Positions 1-9,377 of a DNA stretch of 64,000 nucleotides are shown piece by piece. The notes under the pieces are model-generated. The model was not told the origin of the DNA. It was given only the letters and a program-made list of their open reading frames with translations, and searched no databases. Where the stretch lies: positions 1-64,000 of the forward strand of contig NZ_CAMFJS010000026.1 in NCBI RefSeq assembly GCF_945956965.1, in the 5' to 3' direction. Origin of the DNA: an uncultured Roseateles sp. Its GTDB lineage: Bacteria > Pseudomonadota > Gammaproteobacteria > Burkholderiales > Burkholderiaceae_C. How positions within the stretch are numbered: the first letter of the stretch is position 1; every line of letters starts with the position of its first letter. A program made the translations under genes and the position numbers.

Positions 1-722
1 AGGGCGGCCACGGCCTCTACCTCTATTCCGCCGCCGAAACCCTGGGCACCAGCCGTGACCAAATGTTGGCGGCCCTGCATTCGGGCAAGGCCAAGTACAG
101 CTCCATCTTCAACTACCCGACACTGACCTGGGCCGATATCGGCGTGGTCGGCTGGCTGGTGGACGGCGCGGCCATCATGAACCAGGTGCCGCTGTGCCGC
201 TGCTCCTTCGCGCCCTATGCCCGCGCCATGATCCGCGTCTGCCGGGAAGAAAGCTTCCACCAGCGCCAGGGCTATGAGTCCTTGCTGGTGATGATGCGTG
301 AAGGCACGGCCGAGCAAAAAGCCATGGTGCAAGACGCGGTGAACCGCTGGTGGTGGCCCTCGCTGATGATGTTCGGCCCGGCAGACAAAGACTCGCCCAA
401 CTCCGAGCAAAGCATGCGCTGGGGCATCAAGCGCATCAGCAATGACGATCTGCGCCAGAAGTTTGTGGACGCCACCATTCCGCAGGCCGAGGTGCTGGGC
501 ATCACCGTGCCGGACCCCGATCTGAAGTGGAATGCCCAGACCGAGCACTACGACTTCGGCGCCATCGACTGGGCCGAGTTCTGGCGCGTGGTGGGCGGCG
601 ACGGCCCCTGCAACCGCGAGCGCCTGGCTGCCCGCGTCAAAGCCTGGGACGAAGGCGCCTGGGTGCGTGAGGCGGCCCTGGCCCATGCGAAGAAGCAGTC
701 ATTCAAAGCCAAGGCCGCCTGA
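1..722 (+). CDS. paaA: 1,2-phenylacetyl-CoA epoxidase subunit A (5' end cut by window)
   Basis: This is the catalytic di-iron subunit of the PaaABCE monooxygenase, which epoxidises the ring of phenylacetyl-CoA. The frame is open from base 3 and begins [14 protein letters not shown], typical PaaA interior, so the true start lies upstream. The ferritin-like metal ligands are visible around [10 protein letters not shown], followed by the conserved [13 protein letters not shown] segment. It ends at TGA 720-722. The next gene follows after about 37 bases, giving the order paaA-B-C-D-E of a standard paa operon. The identity is secure; only the N-terminus is missing. Confidence 0.96.
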   Translation, partial: GGHGLYLYSAAETLGTSRDQMLAALHSGKAKYSSIFNYPTLTWADIGVVGWLVDGAAIMNQVPLCRCSFAPYARAMIRVCREESFHQRQGYESLLVMMREGTAEQKAMVQDAVNRWWWPSLMMFGPADKDSPNSEQSMRWGIKRISNDDLRQKFVDATIPQAEVLGITVPDPDLKWNAQTEHYDFGAIDWAEFWRVVGGDGPCNRERLAARVKAWDEGAWVREAALAHAKKQSFKAKAA

Positions 723-759
723 GCCTTTCGCCTAGCAACAAGATCAAGGAATGAGCATC

Positions 760-1074
760 ATGAGCGAAGCCCAAAAGCCCCAGCCCAGCACCCAAAACGA
801 ATGGCCATTGTGGGAGGTGTTCGTGCGCAGCAAGGCCGGCCTGGACCACAAGCACTGCGGCAGCCTGCACGCGGCCGACGCCAAGATGGCCGTGCAGATG
901 GCCCGCGAGGTCTACACCCGCCGCCAAGAAGGCACCAGCATCTGGGTGGTCTTGTCCAAGCACATCGTTGCCTCTGACCCGGGCGAGAAGGGCATGTACT
1001 TCGACCCGATGGAAGACAAGGTTTACCGCCACCCCACGTTCTACGAACTCCCTGAGTCCGTGAACCACATGTGA
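760..1074 (+). CDS. paaB: 1,2-phenylacetyl-CoA epoxidase subunit B
   Basis: Small structural subunit of the phenylacetyl-CoA epoxidase. The protein is about 104 aa with PaaB signatures WPLWEVFVRSKAGLDHKHCGSLHA near the N-terminus in two conserved runs, and ends in YELPESVNHM. Two in-frame ATGs exist, at 751 and 760. An AAGGA box at 746-750 directly abuts the first and lies 9 bases before the second, so 760 is preferred. Its stop overlaps a possible GTG of paaC, implying translational coupling. PaaB has no catalytic residues of its own and bridges the PaaAC heterodimers. Confidence 0.95.
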   Translation: MSEAQKPQPSTQNEWPLWEVFVRSKAGLDHKHCGSLHAADAKMAVQMAREVYTRRQEGTSIWVVLSKHIVASDPGEKGMYFDPMEDKVYRHPTFYELPESVNHM

Positions 1075-1085
1075 GGGCGCCCGCC

Positions 1086-1886
1086 ATGTCCATCGCTTCT
1101 ATCCAAGTCGGCAACAAGGCCGACGTTCACTACCTGCTGCGCATCGCCGATGCCTGCCTGATTCTTTCACAGCGCCTGGGCGAGTGGTGCGGCCATGCGC
1201 CCATCCTCGAGGAAGACCTGGCCCTGACCAATATGGCGCTGGACCTGGTGGGCCAGGCGCGTGGGCTCTTGACCCGCGCCGGCCAGCTCGACGGCCAAGG
1301 CCATGACGAGGACCAACTCGCGTTTTTGCGCGACGAGCGCCAATACCTCAACCCGGTGCTGATGGAGCTGCCCAATAGCGCCAGCGGCAATAGCCGGCCC
1401 GGCGACTTCGCCCTCACGCAGGTGCGCAATTTCGGCGTGGCCACCTGGCTGCTGTTGCTGTGGCAGGGCCTGGAGAGATCCAGCGACGCCGAGGTGGCTG
1501 CCATTGCTGCCAAAGCCGTCAAGGAAGCCAGTTATCACCAGCAGCATGCGGCTGACTGGGTGGTGCGCCTGGGCGATGGCACGGCCGAGTCCGCCGCCAA
1601 AGCCCAAGCCGCCTTGGCCCTGCTGTGGCCTTACTTCAACGAGCTGTTCGCCGACGATGCTGTCAGCGCCGCCGCGGTGGCGCAAGGTCTGGGCCCGGCC
1701 TGGTCCACGCTCAAGCCGCAGTGGCAGGCGCAAGTGGCCGAGGTGCTGGGCGATGCCCAGCTCAGCCACCCCAAAGACAGCGCCTATGTGCCGACCGGGC
1801 ACCTGGGCATTCACAGCGAGCATATGGGCCATCTGCTGGCCGAGATGCAGTATCTGCAGCGCGCCTTCCCTGGCGGTAAGTGGTGA
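1086..1886 (+). CDS. paaC: 1,2-phenylacetyl-CoA epoxidase subunit C
   Basis: Structural, catalytically inactive ferritin-like partner of PaaA in the epoxidase. The N-terminal third carries the diagnostic LILSQRLGEWCGHAP motif, followed by DLVGQARGLL. The C-terminal part has GHLGIHSEHMGHLLAEMQYLQR, typical of PaaC. ATG 1086 gives MSIASIQVG and 266 aa. A GTG at 1071 overlapping the paaB stop would add 5 residues and cannot be excluded. The 3' end overlaps or abuts paaD. It is co-transcribed with its neighbours by spacing. Confidence 0.95.
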   Translation: MSIASIQVGNKADVHYLLRIADACLILSQRLGEWCGHAPILEEDLALTNMALDLVGQARGLLTRAGQLDGQGHDEDQLAFLRDERQYLNPVLMELPNSASGNSRPGDFALTQVRNFGVATWLLLLWQGLERSSDAEVAAIAAKAVKEASYHQQHAADWVVRLGDGTAESAAKAQAALALLWPYFNELFADDAVSAAAVAQGLGPAWSTLKPQWQAQVAEVLGDAQLSHPKDSAYVPTGHLGIHSEHMGHLLAEMQYLQRAFPGGKW

Positions 1887-1888
1887 GC

Positions 1889-2413
1889 ATGAGCCCCGTC
1901 GAGGTCCAGGAACTTGGCTGCGGGCGTCTGGAGGCCGCTTGGGAAGTGCTCAAGCAGATTCCCGACCCGGAAGTGCCGGTGATCTCGTTGTTCGAGCTGG
2001 GCATCGTGCGCGATCTGCGTGAGACGGCCGCCGGCCTGCAAGTGGTGCTCACGCCCACCTACAGCGGCTGCCCGGCCACCGAGTTGATTCAAGACGATGT
2101 GCGCGCCGCGCTGGCCCGCTTCGGTGAGGTGGAGGTGGTCTTGCAACGCGCACCGGCCTGGACCACCGACTGGATCAGCGAGGCCGGCCGCGCCAAGCTG
2201 TTGGCCTACGGCATTGCGCCGCCCGGCCGTGTTTTGTCGGACCAGCCCCAGCCCATCCGCCTGGTGCACCGCGCCGCGCTGACCCAGCTGGCTTGCCCGC
2301 GCTGCGGCTCGGCGCAGACCGAGAAGCTCTCGGCTTTTGGCTCCACGGCCTGCAAGGCGCTGTACCGCTGCCTGAGCTGCCGCGAGCCTTTTGAGTATTT
2401 CAAACCGATTTGA
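1889..2413 (+). CDS. paaD: PaaD, Fe-S assembly-type protein for the epoxidase
   Basis: PaaD is required for phenylacetyl-CoA epoxidase activity in vivo, probably through Fe-S or metal-centre maturation. It belongs to the MIP18/DUF59 family. The N-terminal domain has IPDPEVPVISLFELGIVRD and the conserved TPTYSGCPATE cysteine motif. A C-terminal zinc ribbon is formed by CPRCGS and CLSC, ending EPFEYFKPI as in other PaaD proteins. The ATG at 1889 lies two bases after the paaC stop. An upstream GTG at 1880 would overlap paaC. About 174 aa. Confidence 0.94.
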   Translation: MSPVEVQELGCGRLEAAWEVLKQIPDPEVPVISLFELGIVRDLRETAAGLQVVLTPTYSGCPATELIQDDVRAALARFGEVEVVLQRAPAWTTDWISEAGRAKLLAYGIAPPGRVLSDQPQPIRLVHRAALTQLACPRCGSAQTEKLSAFGSTACKALYRCLSCREPFEYFKPI

Positions 2414-2434
2414 TTGCAGAGGAAGCACTTCACC

Positions 2435-3514
2435 ATGAGTCTTCATTTCCATCCCCTCAAAGTGCGCGCCGTCACGCCCGACACCGAGGAAGCCGTGATC
2501 GTCTCCTTCGACCTGGCGCCCGAGTTGGCCGAGACCTTCAAATTCACCCAGGGGCAATACCTGACCCTGCGCCAGGAAGTGGGTGGCGAGGACCTGCGCC
2601 GCAGCTACTCCATCTGCGCCGGGGTGGACGATGGCGAGCTGCGCGTGGGCGTGCGCAAGGTGCAGGGCGGGCGTTTTTCCAACTGGGTCAATAGCGAGCT
2701 CAAGGCCGGCGATGTGATCCAGGTCTACCCGCCGCAAGGCCGCTTCTTTGTACCGATCGAGCCAAGCAGCGCACGCCACTACGTCGGCATTGCCGGCGGC
2801 TCGGGCATCACGCCAATTCTGTCCATCATGAAGACGGTGCTGGCCAAGGAGCCGGCCAGCCGCTTCACGCTGATTTACGGCAATCGCCGCCAGGCCTCCA
2901 CCATGTTCAAGGAAGAGCTGGAAGACCTGAAGAACCAATACCTCACCCGACTCAGCCTGCACCACGTGTTCAGCGACGAGGTGGTGGACGCGCCGCTGAT
3001 GGCTGGCGTGATGAACCGCGCCAAGATTGCCGAGCATTTGAGCGTTCTGGTGCCGGCCGCCGGGATCGATCAGGCCTTCATCTGCGGCCCCTACCAAATG
3101 AATGACGAGGCCGAAGCCGCCTTGCGTGAGGCCGGCGTGCCGGAGGAGCGCATCCATGTGGAGCGCTTCGGCACGGTGGAAATGCAGACCGGCAAGCCAG
3201 CACCCCATGTGGTGCTGGCCGGTGATGTAGATGCGGCCAAAGTCACCGTGATCCGCGACGGCATCAGCCGCGAGATCGAGTTCGGCAAGCAAGACGCCAG
3301 CATCCTCGACGCCGCGGCTCGCGCCGGCATGGACGTGCCTTTCTCTTGCAAGAGCGGCGTTTGCTCAACCTGCCGCTGCAAGGTGCTGGAAGGCGAGGTG
3401 CGCATGGATAAGAACTTTGCGCTCGACAAGCATGAGGTGGCGGCTGGCTTCATCCTCAGCTGCCAAGCCCATGCCTTGACGCCAAAGCTCGTGATTTCCT
3501 TTGACGAACGCTGA
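2435..3514 (+). CDS. paaE: 1,2-phenylacetyl-CoA epoxidase reductase subunit E
   Basis: NADPH-dependent reductase that feeds electrons to the PaaABC oxygenase. The N-terminal half is a ferredoxin-NADP reductase fold. It has an FAD-binding RRSYSICAG stretch near residue 55, GIAGGSGITPILSI for the nucleotide site, and an FICGPYQMN loop. The C-terminal quarter is a plant-type 2Fe-2S ferredoxin with Cys305, Cys310, Cys313 and Cys343. The ATG at 2435 is chosen because an AGAGGAAG box sits at 2418-2425; the frame also opens at a TTG at 2414. 359 aa, normal for PaaE. Confidence 0.96.
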   Translation: MSLHFHPLKVRAVTPDTEEAVIVSFDLAPELAETFKFTQGQYLTLRQEVGGEDLRRSYSICAGVDDGELRVGVRKVQGGRFSNWVNSELKAGDVIQVYPPQGRFFVPIEPSSARHYVGIAGGSGITPILSIMKTVLAKEPASRFTLIYGNRRQASTMFKEELEDLKNQYLTRLSLHHVFSDEVVDAPLMAGVMNRAKIAEHLSVLVPAAGIDQAFICGPYQMNDEAEAALREAGVPEERIHVERFGTVEMQTGKPAPHVVLAGDVDAAKVTVIRDGISREIEFGKQDASILDAAARAGMDVPFSCKSGVCSTCRCKVLEGEVRMDKNFALDKHEVAAGFILSCQAHALTPKLVISFDER

Positions 3515-3547
3515 CAATCAGCGCTTTGTCAAAAGTAAAAGGACATC

Positions 3548-4168
3548 ATGGCCAGAGGACGTGCCCCCGGATTTGAGAACCAGCGCGAGGAAATCCTCGA
3601 CGCCGCGGCGCGGCTGTTTGCCCACAAGGGCTACGCCGGCACGTCCATGAACGCGGTGGCCGAGGCTTGTGAAGTGTCCAAGCCAACGCTCTACCACTAT
3701 GTCAAGGACAAGCAGGAGTTGCTGGCCCAGATCTGCGAAACCCATGTGCTGGGTCTGGCCGAGTTGGTCAAGGATGTGCAGGCGCTTGAGTTGAAGGGCG
3801 AGCCGCATCTGCGCACCCTGATCGCGCGCTTTGTGCAAAGCTACGGCCAGGCGCAGAACCAGCACCGGGTGCTGACCGAGGATGTGAAGTTTTTGAGCGA
3901 AGAGGATCAGCAGCGCCTGCTCAAGGTCGAGCGCGAAGTGGTCAATGCCTTCGCCGAGGCGGTGGCCGCGGTGCGGCCCGAGTTGAAACAAGAGAAATTG
4001 CACAAGCCGCTGACCATGCTGCTGTTTGGCATGATCAACTGGACCTTCACCTGGCTCAAGCCCGATGGTGATTTGAGTTACGAGGACATGGCGCCCATGG
4101 TGGCGGATTTGTTCTTCGGCGGCCTCGGGGCGGTCAGCGCCCCGGCAGCAAGCCCCGTGAAGGATTGA
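3548..4168 (+). CDS. paaR: TetR-family regulator, PaaR-like
   Basis: Probable phenylacetyl-CoA-responsive repressor of the paa genes. The N-terminal helix-turn-helix reads REEILDAAARLFAHKGYAGT, then SKPTLYHYVKDKQELL, the classical TetR arrangement. The remaining roughly 150 residues form the ligand domain, which is helical and contains MINWTFTWLKPDGDLSYEDM. It starts at ATG 3548 behind AAAAGGA, only 33 bases after paaE, so it is probably part of the operon and autoregulated. In betaproteobacteria paa clusters use TetR-type PaaR rather than the GntR-type PaaX, which supports the symbol. No operator could be assigned. Confidence 0.82.
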   Translation: MARGRAPGFENQREEILDAAARLFAHKGYAGTSMNAVAEACEVSKPTLYHYVKDKQELLAQICETHVLGLAELVKDVQALELKGEPHLRTLIARFVQSYGQAQNQHRVLTEDVKFLSEEDQQRLLKVEREVVNAFAEAVAAVRPELKQEKLHKPLTMLLFGMINWTFTWLKPDGDLSYEDMAPMVADLFFGGLGAVSAPAASPVKD

Positions 4169-4239
4169 TGCAGCAAGATGGTGCGGTCGGGCCTATCCGG
4201 CATGGTTGTTTGACACATAAATCAATGGAGACAAAGACG

Positions 4240-5394
4240 ATGAATCAGATCAAGAAAACCCTGTTGGCCCTGGCGTCCACCGCGGCCCTGTTCGCAGCAT
4301 CGGCTCAGGCCGACATCAACGTCGGCGTGACCGTCTCGGCTACCGGCCCGGCTGCTTCGCTGGGTATTCCTGAGAAGAACACCATCGGCCTGATGCCCAG
4401 CACCATCGCTGGTCAAAAGATCAACTACATCGTCCTGGACGACGCCTCCGACACCACCGCCGCCGTGTCCAACACCCGCAAGCTGATCAGCGAGCACAAG
4501 GTGGACGTGGTAGTGGGTTCCACCGTCACGCCCAATTCCCTGGCCATGATTGACGCGGTGGTGGAGGGCAGCACGCCGATGATCTCCATGGCCGCCTCGG
4601 CCCGCATCGTCGAGCCCATGGATGCCAAGAAGCGCTGGGTCTTCAAGACCCCGCAGAACGACATCATGATGGCCCTGGCCATCGTTCAGCACATGGCCGC
4701 CGCAGGCGTCAAAACGGCCGCCTTCATTGGCTTTGCCGATGCCTACGGCGAAGGCTGGTTCAATGAGTTCAGCAAGATCGCCGCCGTCAAGGGCGTGCAG
4801 ATCGTGGCTTCCGAGCGCTACAACCGCACCGACACTTCGGTCACCGGCCAGGTGCTGAAGTTGATCGCCGCCAAGCCCGATGCGATCCTGATCGGCGGCT
4901 CGGGCACGCCGGCTGTGCTGCCGCAAAAGACGTTGAAAGAGCGTGGCTACGCCGGCAAGTTCTACCAGACCCACGGCGTGGCCAATAACGACTTCCTGCG
5001 CGTTGGCGGCAAGGATGTCGAGGGCACTTTCTTGCCCAGCGGCCCGGTGCTCGTGGCGGCGCAGTTGCCGGCTGACCACCCGGTGAAGAAGAGCGCGCTG
5101 GACTACATTGCCAAGTACGAAGCGGCTTTCGGCAAGGGCAATGTGTCCACCTTCGGCGGCCACGCCTGGGACGCCGGCCTGCTGCTGCAAGCCGCCATTC
5201 CGGTGGCGCTGAAAAAAGCCCAGCCCGGCACGCCCGCCTTCCGCGCCGCCCTGCGTGATGCGCTTGAGGGCGTGAAAGAACTGCCCGCCGCCCACGGCGT
5301 GTTCAGCATGAGCCCGACCGACCACCTGGGTCTGGACCAGCGCGCCCGCGTCATGGTCAAGATCGAAGGCGGCGCCTGGAAGTACCAGCCCTGA
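4240..5394 (+). CDS. ABC transporter substrate-binding protein, branched-chain amino acid type
   Basis: Periplasmic binding protein of the LivK/Peripla_BP_6 class. It has a clear Sec signal (MNQIKKTLLALASTAALFAA, then SAQA before DINVGV). The mature protein shows the usual features: an early TGPAASLGIPEKN ligand-site motif, VVGSTVTPNSLAM, and GFADAYGEGWF. The ATG at 4240 has GGAG at 4227-4230; the frame extends upstream to 4165 but without signal-peptide logic. About 384 aa. No permease or ATPase genes are adjacent, so it must use subunits encoded elsewhere. Position between paaR and paaZ suggests it captures phenylacetate or a related aromatic acid; that is inference. Confidence 0.88.
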   Translation: MNQIKKTLLALASTAALFAASAQADINVGVTVSATGPAASLGIPEKNTIGLMPSTIAGQKINYIVLDDASDTTAAVSNTRKLISEHKVDVVVGSTVTPNSLAMIDAVVEGSTPMISMAASARIVEPMDAKKRWVFKTPQNDIMMALAIVQHMAAAGVKTAAFIGFADAYGEGWFNEFSKIAAVKGVQIVASERYNRTDTSVTGQVLKLIAAKPDAILIGGSGTPAVLPQKTLKERGYAGKFYQTHGVANNDFLRVGGKDVEGTFLPSGPVLVAAQLPADHPVKKSALDYIAKYEAAFGKGNVSTFGGHAWDAGLLLQAAIPVALKKAQPGTPAFRAALRDALEGVKELPAAHGVFSMSPTDHLGLDQRARVMVKIEGGAWKYQP

Positions 5395-5438
5395 TCGTTC
5401 TGCCGGAGGGCTGCGGCGCCAGCCGGGCAGGGGTTCTC

Positions 5439-5475
5439 CAGTGCTCGCCGTACAAGAAAGTACGGCGGCGCACTG
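5439..5475. repeat. Strong imperfect inverted repeat between the binding-protein gene and paaZ
   Basis: The core is CGCCGTAC (5446-5453), loop AAGAAA (5454-5459), GTACGGCG (5460-5467). It is extended outward by CAGTGC (5439-5444) pairing with GCACTG (5470-5475). The total is about 14 base pairs with a small bulge. There is no T-run afterwards, so it is not a standard intrinsic terminator. It may instead be a transcript-stabilising hairpin at the end of the binding-protein mRNA, an attenuator before paaZ, or a dimeric regulator site. Confidence 0.7.
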
Positions 5476-5580
5476 CGGCCCCAATCTCGGCTTGCTCGCC
5501 AATCCTTTCGGCGGCCCGATCCGCTTTTTCAATGACGGCCTCTGCGACTCGCAGAGCCATTCAATAGTTTGAGATCCGCC

Positions 5581-7635
5581 ATGAGCGCCACGCCCCCCAT
5601 CCTCCAAAGCCTGATCGCCAATCGCTGGATCGGCACGCAATCTGCCCGCGCGCTGCACAGCGCCATCAACGGCCGCGCCGTGGCGCTGACCCATGCGGAC
5701 GAGATCGACTTCGGCGAAAGCCTGGCCTATGCGCGGGGTCAGGCCTTGCCTGCGCTGCTGAAGCTGGACTTCCAGCAGCGCGCGGCCCTGCTCAAGGCTC
5801 TGGCCACTTATCTGATGGCGCACAAGGAGGCGCTCTATGCCGTCTCGGTGCACACCGGTGGCACGCGCTCGGACAACTGGATCGACGTGGAAGGCGGCAT
5901 CGGCACCTTGTTCGCCTACGCCAGCATCGGCCGGCGCGAGTTGCCCAGCAGCAATGTCTTCCATGAAGGCCCGGCCATCGCCTTGGGCAAAGAAGGCCAG
6001 TTCATGGGCTCGCACATCTTGGCGCCCAAGCGTGGCGTGGCCGTGCACATCAATGCCTTCAACTTCCCCATGTGGGGCATGTTGGAAAAGTTCGCGCCCA
6101 GCTTTCTGGCGGGCATGCCTTGCATCGTCAAGCCGGCCACAGCGACGTCCTTTGTGGCTGAGGCCTGTGTGCGCTTGATTCACGCATCAGGCTTGCTGCC
6201 AGCCGGCAGCTTGCAGCTGATCGTCGGCGGTTCGGGCGATTTGTTGGATCGCTTGGAAGAAACCGATGTGGTTACTTTCACCGGTTCGGCCGACACGGCC
6301 GCCATGCTGCGCGTCAACCCCAATCTGATTCGCCGCGCCATTCCCTTCAACGGCGAGGCCGATAGCCTCAACTGCGCCATCCTGGCGCCGGATGTGCTCC
6401 CGGGCGACCCTGAGTTCGAACTCTTTGTGCGCGAAGTGGCCCGTGAGATGACGGCCAAGACCGGCCAGAAGTGCACCGCCATCCGTCGCGCCATCGTGCC
6501 GGCCCAGCACATCGATGCGGTGGCCGCTGCGCTGCGTGAGCGCCTGGCCAAGATCAAGGTGGGCGACCCCGCTGTGGAGGGCGTGCGCATGGGCGCACTG
6601 GCCTCCAAGGCCCAGCAGGCCGATGTGGCCGAGCGTGTTGCCTTGCTCAGCCAAGGCAATGAGACGGTGTTCGGCGCCGCAGACGGCTTCGCGCCGCTGG
6701 GCGAGGGCGTGAGCGAAGGCGCTTTCTTCTCCCCCACGCTGCTGATCTGCCGCGATGCGTTTGCGAACGAGACGGTGCATAACGTCGAGGCCTTCGGCCC
6801 GGTATCCACCCTGATGCCTTACGAGGGATTGGACCAGGCGCTGGCCCTGGCCGCCAAGGGCCGCGGCAGCTTGGTGGCCTCCGTCGTCACCAAGACGCCC
6901 GCCATCGCCGCCGAGGCGGTCTATCAGGCGGCAGCCTTCCACGGCCGCATTCATGTGCTGGACCGCGAGTCAGCCAAGGAATCCACCGGCCACGGCTCGC
7001 CGCTGCCGCAGTTGAAGCATGGCGGCCCGGGCCGCGCCGGTGGCGGTGAAGAGTTGGGCGGCCTGCGCGCCGTCAAGCACTATCTGCAGCGCTGCGCGGT
7101 GCAGGGTTCGCCCACCATGCTCAGTGCCATCACCGGCGAATACCAGCGCGGTGGCAAGGTGCAAGAGGATGCCGTCCACCCCTTCCGCAAATACTTCGAA
7201 GAGATCCAGATCGGTGACTCGCTGCTGACGCATCGCCGCACGGTCAGCGAGGCGGACATCGTCAACTTCGGTGGCGTCTCCGGCGACTACTTCTATATGC
7301 ACTTCGACGAGGTGGCAGCCAAGGACACACAGTTCGGCCAGCGCATCGCGCATGGCTACTTTGTGCTCTCGGCCGCTGCTGGCTTGTTTGTCTCGCCCGC
7401 ACCCGGCCCGGTGCTGGCCAATTACGGCCTGGACACCTTGCGCTTTGTGAACCCGGTGGCGATTGGCGACACCATTCAGGCCCGCCTGACCTGCAAGCGC
7501 CGCATCGACCGTGGCAATCGTCCCGATCAACCGCCGCAAGGCGTGGTGGCCTGGGATGTGCAGGTGATGAATCAACGCGGCGAGTTGGTCGCCAGCTACG
7601 ACATCCTGACCCTGGTGGCCAAGAAGCCGGCTTGA
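5581..7635 (+). CDS. paaZ: Bifunctional oxepin-CoA hydrolase / 3-oxo-5,6-dehydrosuberyl-CoA semialdehyde dehydrogenase
   Basis: Opens the oxepin-CoA ring and then oxidises the resulting aldehyde, the steps after epoxidation and PaaG isomerisation. The N-terminal part (residues about 1-520) is an aldehyde dehydrogenase with catalytic Cys298 in GQKCTA and Glu259 in FNGEA. The C-terminal part (about 530-684) is an R-specific MaoC-type hydratase with Asp569 and His574 in [11 protein letters not shown]. 684 aa, normal full length. ATG 5581 gives [10 protein letters not shown]; a TTG at 5569 is less likely. It sits 186 bases from the binding-protein gene, separated by a hairpin, so it may have its own promoter. 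Confidence 0.96.
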   Translation: MSATPPILQSLIANRWIGTQSARALHSAINGRAVALTHADEIDFGESLAYARGQALPALLKLDFQQRAALLKALATYLMAHKEALYAVSVHTGGTRSDNWIDVEGGIGTLFAYASIGRRELPSSNVFHEGPAIALGKEGQFMGSHILAPKRGVAVHINAFNFPMWGMLEKFAPSFLAGMPCIVKPATATSFVAEACVRLIHASGLLPAGSLQLIVGGSGDLLDRLEETDVVTFTGSADTAAMLRVNPNLIRRAIPFNGEADSLNCAILAPDVLPGDPEFELFVREVAREMTAKTGQKCTAIRRAIVPAQHIDAVAAALRERLAKIKVGDPAVEGVRMGALASKAQQADVAERVALLSQGNETVFGAADGFAPLGEGVSEGAFFSPTLLICRDAFANETVHNVEAFGPVSTLMPYEGLDQALALAAKGRGSLVASVVTKTPAIAAEAVYQAAAFHGRIHVLDRESAKESTGHGSPLPQLKHGGPGRAGGGEELGGLRAVKHYLQRCAVQGSPTMLSAITGEYQRGGKVQEDAVHPFRKYFEEIQIGDSLLTHRRTVSEADIVNFGGVSGDYFYMHFDEVAAKDTQFGQRIAHGYFVLSAAAGLFVSPAPGPVLANYGLDTLRFVNPVAIGDTIQARLTCKRRIDRGNRPDQPPQGVVAWDVQVMNQRGELVASYDILTLVAKKPA

Positions 7636-7669
7636 GGCTGGCGCCCGGTGTTCGTGATACCTTCAGTGC

Positions 7670-8161
7670 ATGAGTACTGATACCACCGACACCGTTTTGA
7701 ACCCCGAAGATACCTGGACCCAGGGCGATCTGCTCTGGCGCGATGAGCGCTGGACCGCCCAGGTCATCAAGAACGAAGACGACGAAGGCTGGGCCGTGGC
7801 CATGACCTTGGCTGGCGAACAAGAGCCGGCCTTGGTCGGCCCCTGGACCATGGGGCGCGACAAAAAGAACCCTAAGCCGCTGTCGGCCCCGGCCTTTCAC
7901 ACCTTGGTGAAAACCGCCAATGAAGTGCTGCGCCGCCATGAGCAGCAACTGCATGCTCAATTGCACAAAAGCCTCAAGCTCGATACCGAGCAGGGCCGTG
8001 TGCAAGTGCTGCTGGACATCGTCCCCGATGAAGACAATCCCTACGCCACCTTGAGCGCCAAGGATTCCGGGGGCGAGTTGCTGGCGCAGCGCCGGGTTGA
8101 TGCGGGCTTCAAGTTCAACGAGACCTCGGCGCGCAACTGGCTGGCCAGTCTGGAACTCTGA
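7670..8161 (+). CDS. Conserved hypothetical protein, 163 aa
   Basis: Not recognised. It is a soluble acidic protein with no signal peptide or membrane segment. The N-terminal half (TWTQGDLLWRDERWTAQVIK, then EDDEGWAVAMTLAGE) looks like a small beta domain. A helical middle follows (FHTLVKTANEVLRRHEQQLH), then a beta-rich C-terminal part ending NWLASLEL. The codon use matches its neighbours and the frame has no competitor, so it is a real gene. It follows paaZ by 34 bases and could be read through from it. It faces the NlpC/P60 gene tail to tail. Confidence 0.75.
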   Translation: MSTDTTDTVLNPEDTWTQGDLLWRDERWTAQVIKNEDDEGWAVAMTLAGEQEPALVGPWTMGRDKKNPKPLSAPAFHTLVKTANEVLRRHEQQLHAQLHKSLKLDTEQGRVQVLLDIVPDEDNPYATLSAKDSGGELLAQRRVDAGFKFNETSARNWLASLEL

Positions 8162-8177
8162 GCGGGGCGTCTGGGCG

Positions 8178-8232
8178 CTGCGCGCTTTGCGCAGGCTCGC
8201 CGCAATGCCAGCGGTGGAGCGCCTAGGCGCTC
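8178..8232. terminator. Inverted repeats between convergent genes
   Basis: Two short perfect inverted repeats lie between the stop codons. One is CTGCGC-GCTTT-GCGCAG at 8178-8194. The other is the 16-base palindrome GAGCGCCTAGGCGCTC at 8217-8232. Neither has a T-run, so intrinsic termination is only suggested by the convergent setting. Confidence 0.4.
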
Positions 8233-8233
8233 A

Positions 8234-9103
8234 TCACTCCCCGGAGGTTTTGCCGTTGGCAGCGTTTTTCAGGTCGGCGCGGCGTGCGCCGGTGAAGCGC
8301 TTGGACCAATAGGCCTCGCGCATATCCTCCACCCGCACGGCGCCGCCGACACGCGGGGAGTGGATGAATTTGCCTTCGCCCACGTAGATGCCCACATGCG
8401 AGAAGGTACGGCGCATGGTGTTGAAGAACACCAGGTCGCCGGGCTTGAGCTCTTCCTTCTTGACCTGCAAGAGGCTGGAAAGCTTGGCTTGCTCGTCGGC
8501 GCGGCGGGGCAGGATCAGGCCCACGCTGGATTCAAAAATATGGCGGGTGAAGCCGCTGCAGTCAAAGCCGCTCTCGACCGAGCTGCCGCCTCGGGTGTAG
8601 CGCACACCGAGAAAATTCATGGCTGACAAGACCATGTCGGAGGCGCCGTCGCGCACCTGATTCAAGAGCTTGTTGGACTCGCCCTGGGCTTGCGCCAGCA
8701 GGCCATGTTCTTGCAAAAAGCGGCTGACCGGGTCAGCTTGCAGGGCCGCTGCATCAGCGCTGAGGGCGAGCGGATTGACCGTGCTGGTCAAAGCGGGCGC
8801 CGCTGCCGTGGCTTGCGCGGCTGGTTTGGGGCTGGCGTTGAGGGCGGTTGTTGCGCCTGTTGCCAGCGGCGCGGTTGACGGCGAATTGGGCTTGGGCAAC
8901 TGGGCCTGTCCAAAGGCGCCGGTCATGGTGCCGGGCGGCGGGGCCTTGTTAGCGCTACCTGTGCTCTGCTGTTGCGCCCACGCGCTTTGGCTCATCGCCA
9001 ATGTAAGAACCAGGGCCGAGAGCGTGCCCAACACAAAGCGCGGCTGGCTTGGGCTGGTGCATGGGCTGGGGGTGGAGGTCCTTGCGCGAGAGGCTGTCGT
9101 CAT
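8234..9103 (-). CDS. Secreted NlpC/P60 (C40) peptidase
   Basis: Cell-wall endopeptidase expected to cut gamma-D-glutamyl-diamino acid bonds in peptidoglycan stem peptides. The ATG at 9103 gives MTTASRARTS and a signal-type hydrophobic stretch ending around QSAWA. A Pro/Ala-rich linker of about 90 residues follows, then the NlpC/P60 domain at the C-terminus. The catalytic Cys182 is in DCSGFT and His236 in FSHVGIY, both intact. 289 aa. The frame stays open 20 codons further upstream but that extension is hydrophilic and unlikely. It is divergent from the YidB-like gene across about 275 bases. Confidence 0.9.
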   Translation of the reverse strand: MTTASRARTSTPSPCTSPSQPRFVLGTLSALVLTLAMSQSAWAQQQSTGSANKAPPPGTMTGAFGQAQLPKPNSPSTAPLATGATTALNASPKPAAQATAAAPALTSTVNPLALSADAAALQADPVSRFLQEHGLLAQAQGESNKLLNQVRDGASDMVLSAMNFLGVRYTRGGSSVESGFDCSGFTRHIFESSVGLILPRRADEQAKLSSLLQVKKEELKPGDLVFFNTMRRTFSHVGIYVGEGKFIHSPRVGGAVRVEDMREAYWSKRFTGARRADLKNAANGKTSGE

Positions 9104-9377
9104 GGTCGACGCGCAGCTTAGGTGCGGGTGCTTGAGGGTGTCAAGCAAAGTAAGCGAAAGCAAGGGAAAGTCTGAGTCAAATCAATGCCTTGGACGAATT
9201 CAGTTGATGGCTAGATTGGAACACATCTGCCCGCCGCTTCTCGCTGCTTGGCTCGCCCAAGGGCGATGCTTGTGTGAACAATGCCTTGTCCCCCCCATTT
9301 GTCATTCAGGCTTGGCCGCTTGTGCTGACAATGGCCGGCGGTGAATCGCACCGACACATTTGGCTTTGGAGTAGCTC

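Noticed and set aside
4222-6183. A 653-codon reverse-strand open frame across the binding-protein gene and paaZ
   Set aside because: Antisense to two well-identified genes with low-complexity composition; no ribosome site.
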